Origin: Clostridium hydrogeniformans DSM 21757
GTDB lineage: Bacteria > Bacillota > Clostridia > Clostridiales > Clostridiaceae
Reading direction: 5' to 3'
Assembly (NCBI RefSeq): GCF_000686705.1
Contig: NZ_JMLJ01000011.1
Span: forward strand, 62,001-126,000
DNA: 64,000 nucleotides
Shown here: piece after piece, positions 62,261-64,000 of the stretch
How positions within the stretch are numbered: position 1 is the stretch's first letter
Layout: each line of letters opens with the position of its first letter
Notes under the pieces: model-generated
The model's database searches: none
What the model was told of the DNA's origin: nothing
What the model saw: only the letters and a program-made list of their open reading frames with translations
Program-made: the position numbers and the translations under genes

Positions 62261-63634
62261 TTATTTTTCTAGGAACATTTCTCCAACTTTAACTACATCT
62301 CCAGCACCAATAGTTATAAGTAAGTCTCCTTTAGTTAACTTAGAGTCTACGTATTCCATTGCATCCCTATGGCTTTTAGCATTTATACATTTAACTCCAG
62401 TTTCTCTGATCTTATCACCTAACATTGCTGAGCTAACAATTCCTGTATCTTTCTCTCTTGCAGCATATATATCAAGAAGTATTAATTCATCGCAATTATT
62501 AAAGCTTCCTACAAAATCATTAAATAGGCTGTGAGTTCTTGTATAGGTGTGAGGTTGGAACACACAATACACCTTATTGTAGTTCATATTTTTAACTGAC
62601 TCTAAGGTTACTTTTATTGCTGATGGGTGGTGAGCATAATCGTCAATTACAGTTACCCCATCCTTTTCTCCCTTAAGTTCAAATCTTTTATGAGCATTTC
62701 CAAAGTTTTTAAGTCCAGATACTATGGCTTCATTAGGAATATTAAGGACTAATGAAGATCCAATAGCACCTAAGGCGTTAAGGATATTATATTTTCCAGG
62801 TACCTTTAAGGATACATTAAATAATAGTTCTCCTTTAAGGAAAACATCAAACTTAGAACCATGACCTAAGAATTCAATATTTTTAGCTATTAAGTCACCA
62901 TTTTCAATTCCATAGGTTAAGGTATTACATTTTGCACCTTTAAGAACTTCTACTACTCTAGAATCATCAGCACATCCTACGGCATAACCATCCTCAGGAA
63001 TTAAAGTAACAAATTTTTTAAAGGCTTCTTCAATATGATTTATATCTCTATAATAGTCAAGGTGATCTTCCTCTATATTTAATATTACCCCTATATAAGG
63101 ATAGAATTTTAAAAATGATTCTTTATATTCACAAGCTTCAGTTATAAAGTATTCACTATTTCCTATTCTAAAGTTACCATCTATAATATCTAGGTTTCCA
63201 CCAACTAGTATAGTTGGATCTAAGTTTTCTTTTAAGGTTATATGGGATATCATAGAGGTGGTAGAGGTTTTACCATGGGTACCAGATATAGCAACGTTAT
63301 ATTTATGACCCTTCATAATTAATCCTAGGAATTCTGCTCTATCCATAAGATGTATATTATTTTCCTTGGCATAGATAAGCTCAGGATTATCAGAAGGAAT
63401 GGCAGCTGTGTATACAACTAAAGATACATCCCTTAAGTTATTCTTATCATGACCTATATATATTTCACAGCCCTTTTCTTCCAGTAAATTAGTTATATTA
63501 GAAGAGTTTCTATCAGATCCTGATACCTTATATCCATTATTCAAAAGTACAGCAGCTAGTCCGCTCATACTTACTCCGCCGATTCCTATAAAATGTATTT
63601 TCTTATTCTTATCCTTTAAAAAGTCAAAAGACAA
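62261..63634 (-). CDS. murC: UDP-N-acetylmuramate--L-alanine ligase
   Basis: This 457-residue Mur ligase has an N-terminal [15 protein letters not shown], the ATP motif [14 protein letters not shown], a central [12 protein letters not shown] and [12 protein letters not shown] in the C-terminal domain. It adds L-alanine to UDP-MurNAc in peptidoglycan synthesis. The TTG start at 63634 has AGAGGAG 8 bases upstream; the GTG at 63643 overlaps that site. No clear terminator separates it from the exporter leader. Confidence 0.95.
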   Translation of the reverse strand: MSFDFLKDKNKKIHFIGIGGVSMSGLAAVLLNNGYKVSGSDRNSSNITNLLEEKGCEIYIGHDKNNLRDVSLVVYTAAIPSDNPELIYAKENNIHLMDRAEFLGLIMKGHKYNVAISGTHGKTSTTSMISHITLKENLDPTILVGGNLDIIDGNFRIGNSEYFITEACEYKESFLKFYPYIGVILNIEEDHLDYYRDINHIEEAFKKFVTLIPEDGYAVGCADDSRVVEVLKGAKCNTLTYGIENGDLIAKNIEFLGHGSKFDVFLKGELLFNVSLKVPGKYNILNALGAIGSSLVLNIPNEAIVSGLKNFGNAHKRFELKGEKDGVTVIDDYAHHPSAIKVTLESVKNMNYNKVYCVFQPHTYTRTHSLFNDFVGSFNNCDELILLDIYAAREKDTGIVSSAMLGDKIRETGVKCINAKSHRDAMEYVDSKLTKGDLLITIGAGDVVKVGEMFLEK

Positions 63635-63706
63635 TGTCCTCACTCCTCTTAATTAAGTTATTCATTTAATAATTATATACATAATTAATATAAATGAATA
63701 CATAAA

Positions 63707-64000
63707 TTATAAAATATCTATTACAGTGAGGTCTTTTTCCTTCTTTAAATCAATAAAGGTATCTTTTACGCTAACTAAAGGACGGGTAATATCTAAAGGA
63801 TCTATCTTTATAATTTTTGCTTTAGAATCATCACTTAAAAGGGCGATTTCTCCTGTATAATAATCGCACATATTATTTATAAATACATTGGCAAATTTCA
63901 TATCTAATTTTTTATAGGAATCTTCCTTTATGACTTCTAGCGCTCTTAGTGGGGATTCCTTCACCCTATAGCATCTATTAGAAGTCATGGAATCAAAAAT
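63707..64000 (-). CDS. HD-GYP-type domain protein, C-terminal part (partial)
   Basis: The frame runs off the end of the window. The visible part reads IFDSMTSNRCYRVKESPLRALEVIKED, matching the end of the HD-GYP domain (D-x-x-D-A-M-T-S-x-R-x-Y-R). A further ~65 residues form a C-terminal extension (TGEIALLSDDSKAKIIKIDPLDITRP). An ATG at 63988 is internal. HD-GYP proteins break down cyclic di-GMP. In the first position D-x-x-D is FDS instead of YDA. Confidence 0.72.
   Translation of the reverse strand: MFDSMTSNRCYRVKESPLRALEVIKEDSYKKLDMKFANVFINNMCDYYTGEIALLSDDSKAKIIKIDPLDITRPLVSVKDTFIDLKKEKDLTVIDIL

Overview
The window looks like chromosomal DNA of a low-GC, anaerobic, spore-forming Firmicute, most likely Clostridium sensu stricto. 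The base composition is strongly AT-rich, ribosome binding sites are close to AGGAGG, and TTG and GTG starts are frequent. There are spore-maturation genes (spmA, spmB), T-box leaders in front of two aminoacyl-tRNA synthetase genes, an oxygen-sensitive class III ribonucleotide reductase (nrdD, nrdG), and the order yabE-like, rnmV, ksgA. No rRNA, tRNA, CRISPR array, prophage or intact insertion sequence is visible. I cannot fix the species.

Layout. 1-4.9 kb: end of a MATE exporter gene, two small genes, spmA-spmB, an ABC exporter pair and a glycine-zipper membrane peptide. 4.9-7.6 kb: a MATE exporter and an SLC1-type symporter on the minus strand. 7.9-10.6 kb: kbl and tdh (threonine to glycine plus acetyl-CoA) and an ACT-domain protein. 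10.7-15.3 kb: ohrR, an M24 peptidase, and metG behind a methionine T-box. 15.5-28.6 kb: a caspase-like protease gene, then an eight-gene, 12-kb run encoding a secreted/membrane protein, an ABC ATPase and permease, a coiled-coil membrane protein, a MoxR ATPase, a DUF58 protein and two membrane vWA proteins. 28.7-41 kb: Crp-type regulator, DUF445 protein, cold-shock protein, tatD, yabE-like, rnmV, ksgA, a charged His-rich protein, lgt coupled to a lipoprotein gene, an Mrp ATPase, a ferredoxin, and padR-degV. 42-55 kb: two diguanylate cyclases, an MgtC-like protein, a YerB-like lipoprotein, nrdD-nrdG, leucyl aminopeptidase and a YhgE/Pip protein. 55-64 kb, all minus strand: asnS with an asparagine T-box, an acetyltransferase, a two-gene ABC multidrug exporter behind a long leader, murC, and a truncated HD-GYP-type gene.

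The most interesting signals are regulatory. (1) The ABC exporter pair at 58.1-61.7 kb has a leader of about 520 nt with two short ORFs, each with a strong ribosome binding site, followed by tandem hairpins with U-tracts; this looks like translation-coupled attenuation. (2) Three 14-bp TATCA-N4-TGATA palindromes lie exactly 18 bp apart over the degV-padR promoter. (3) A 104-bp intergenic repeat occurs twice (44.3 and 50.3 kb), and its end arms are swapped between the copies. (4) A matched NrdR box pair sits at the nrdD promoter. (5) A dyad covers the -35 of ohrR. (6) An unexplained GC-rich 18-bp inverted repeat lies at 28.75 kb. The MoxR/vWA/ABC run next to a caspase gene is the best candidate for an undescribed multi-protein system, but joining the caspase to it is inference.

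Many intrinsic terminators serve convergent gene pairs. Several genes have better starts than the longest reading frame, and those corrected starts are used below. All assignments rest on reading the sequence and family knowledge; no database search was possible.
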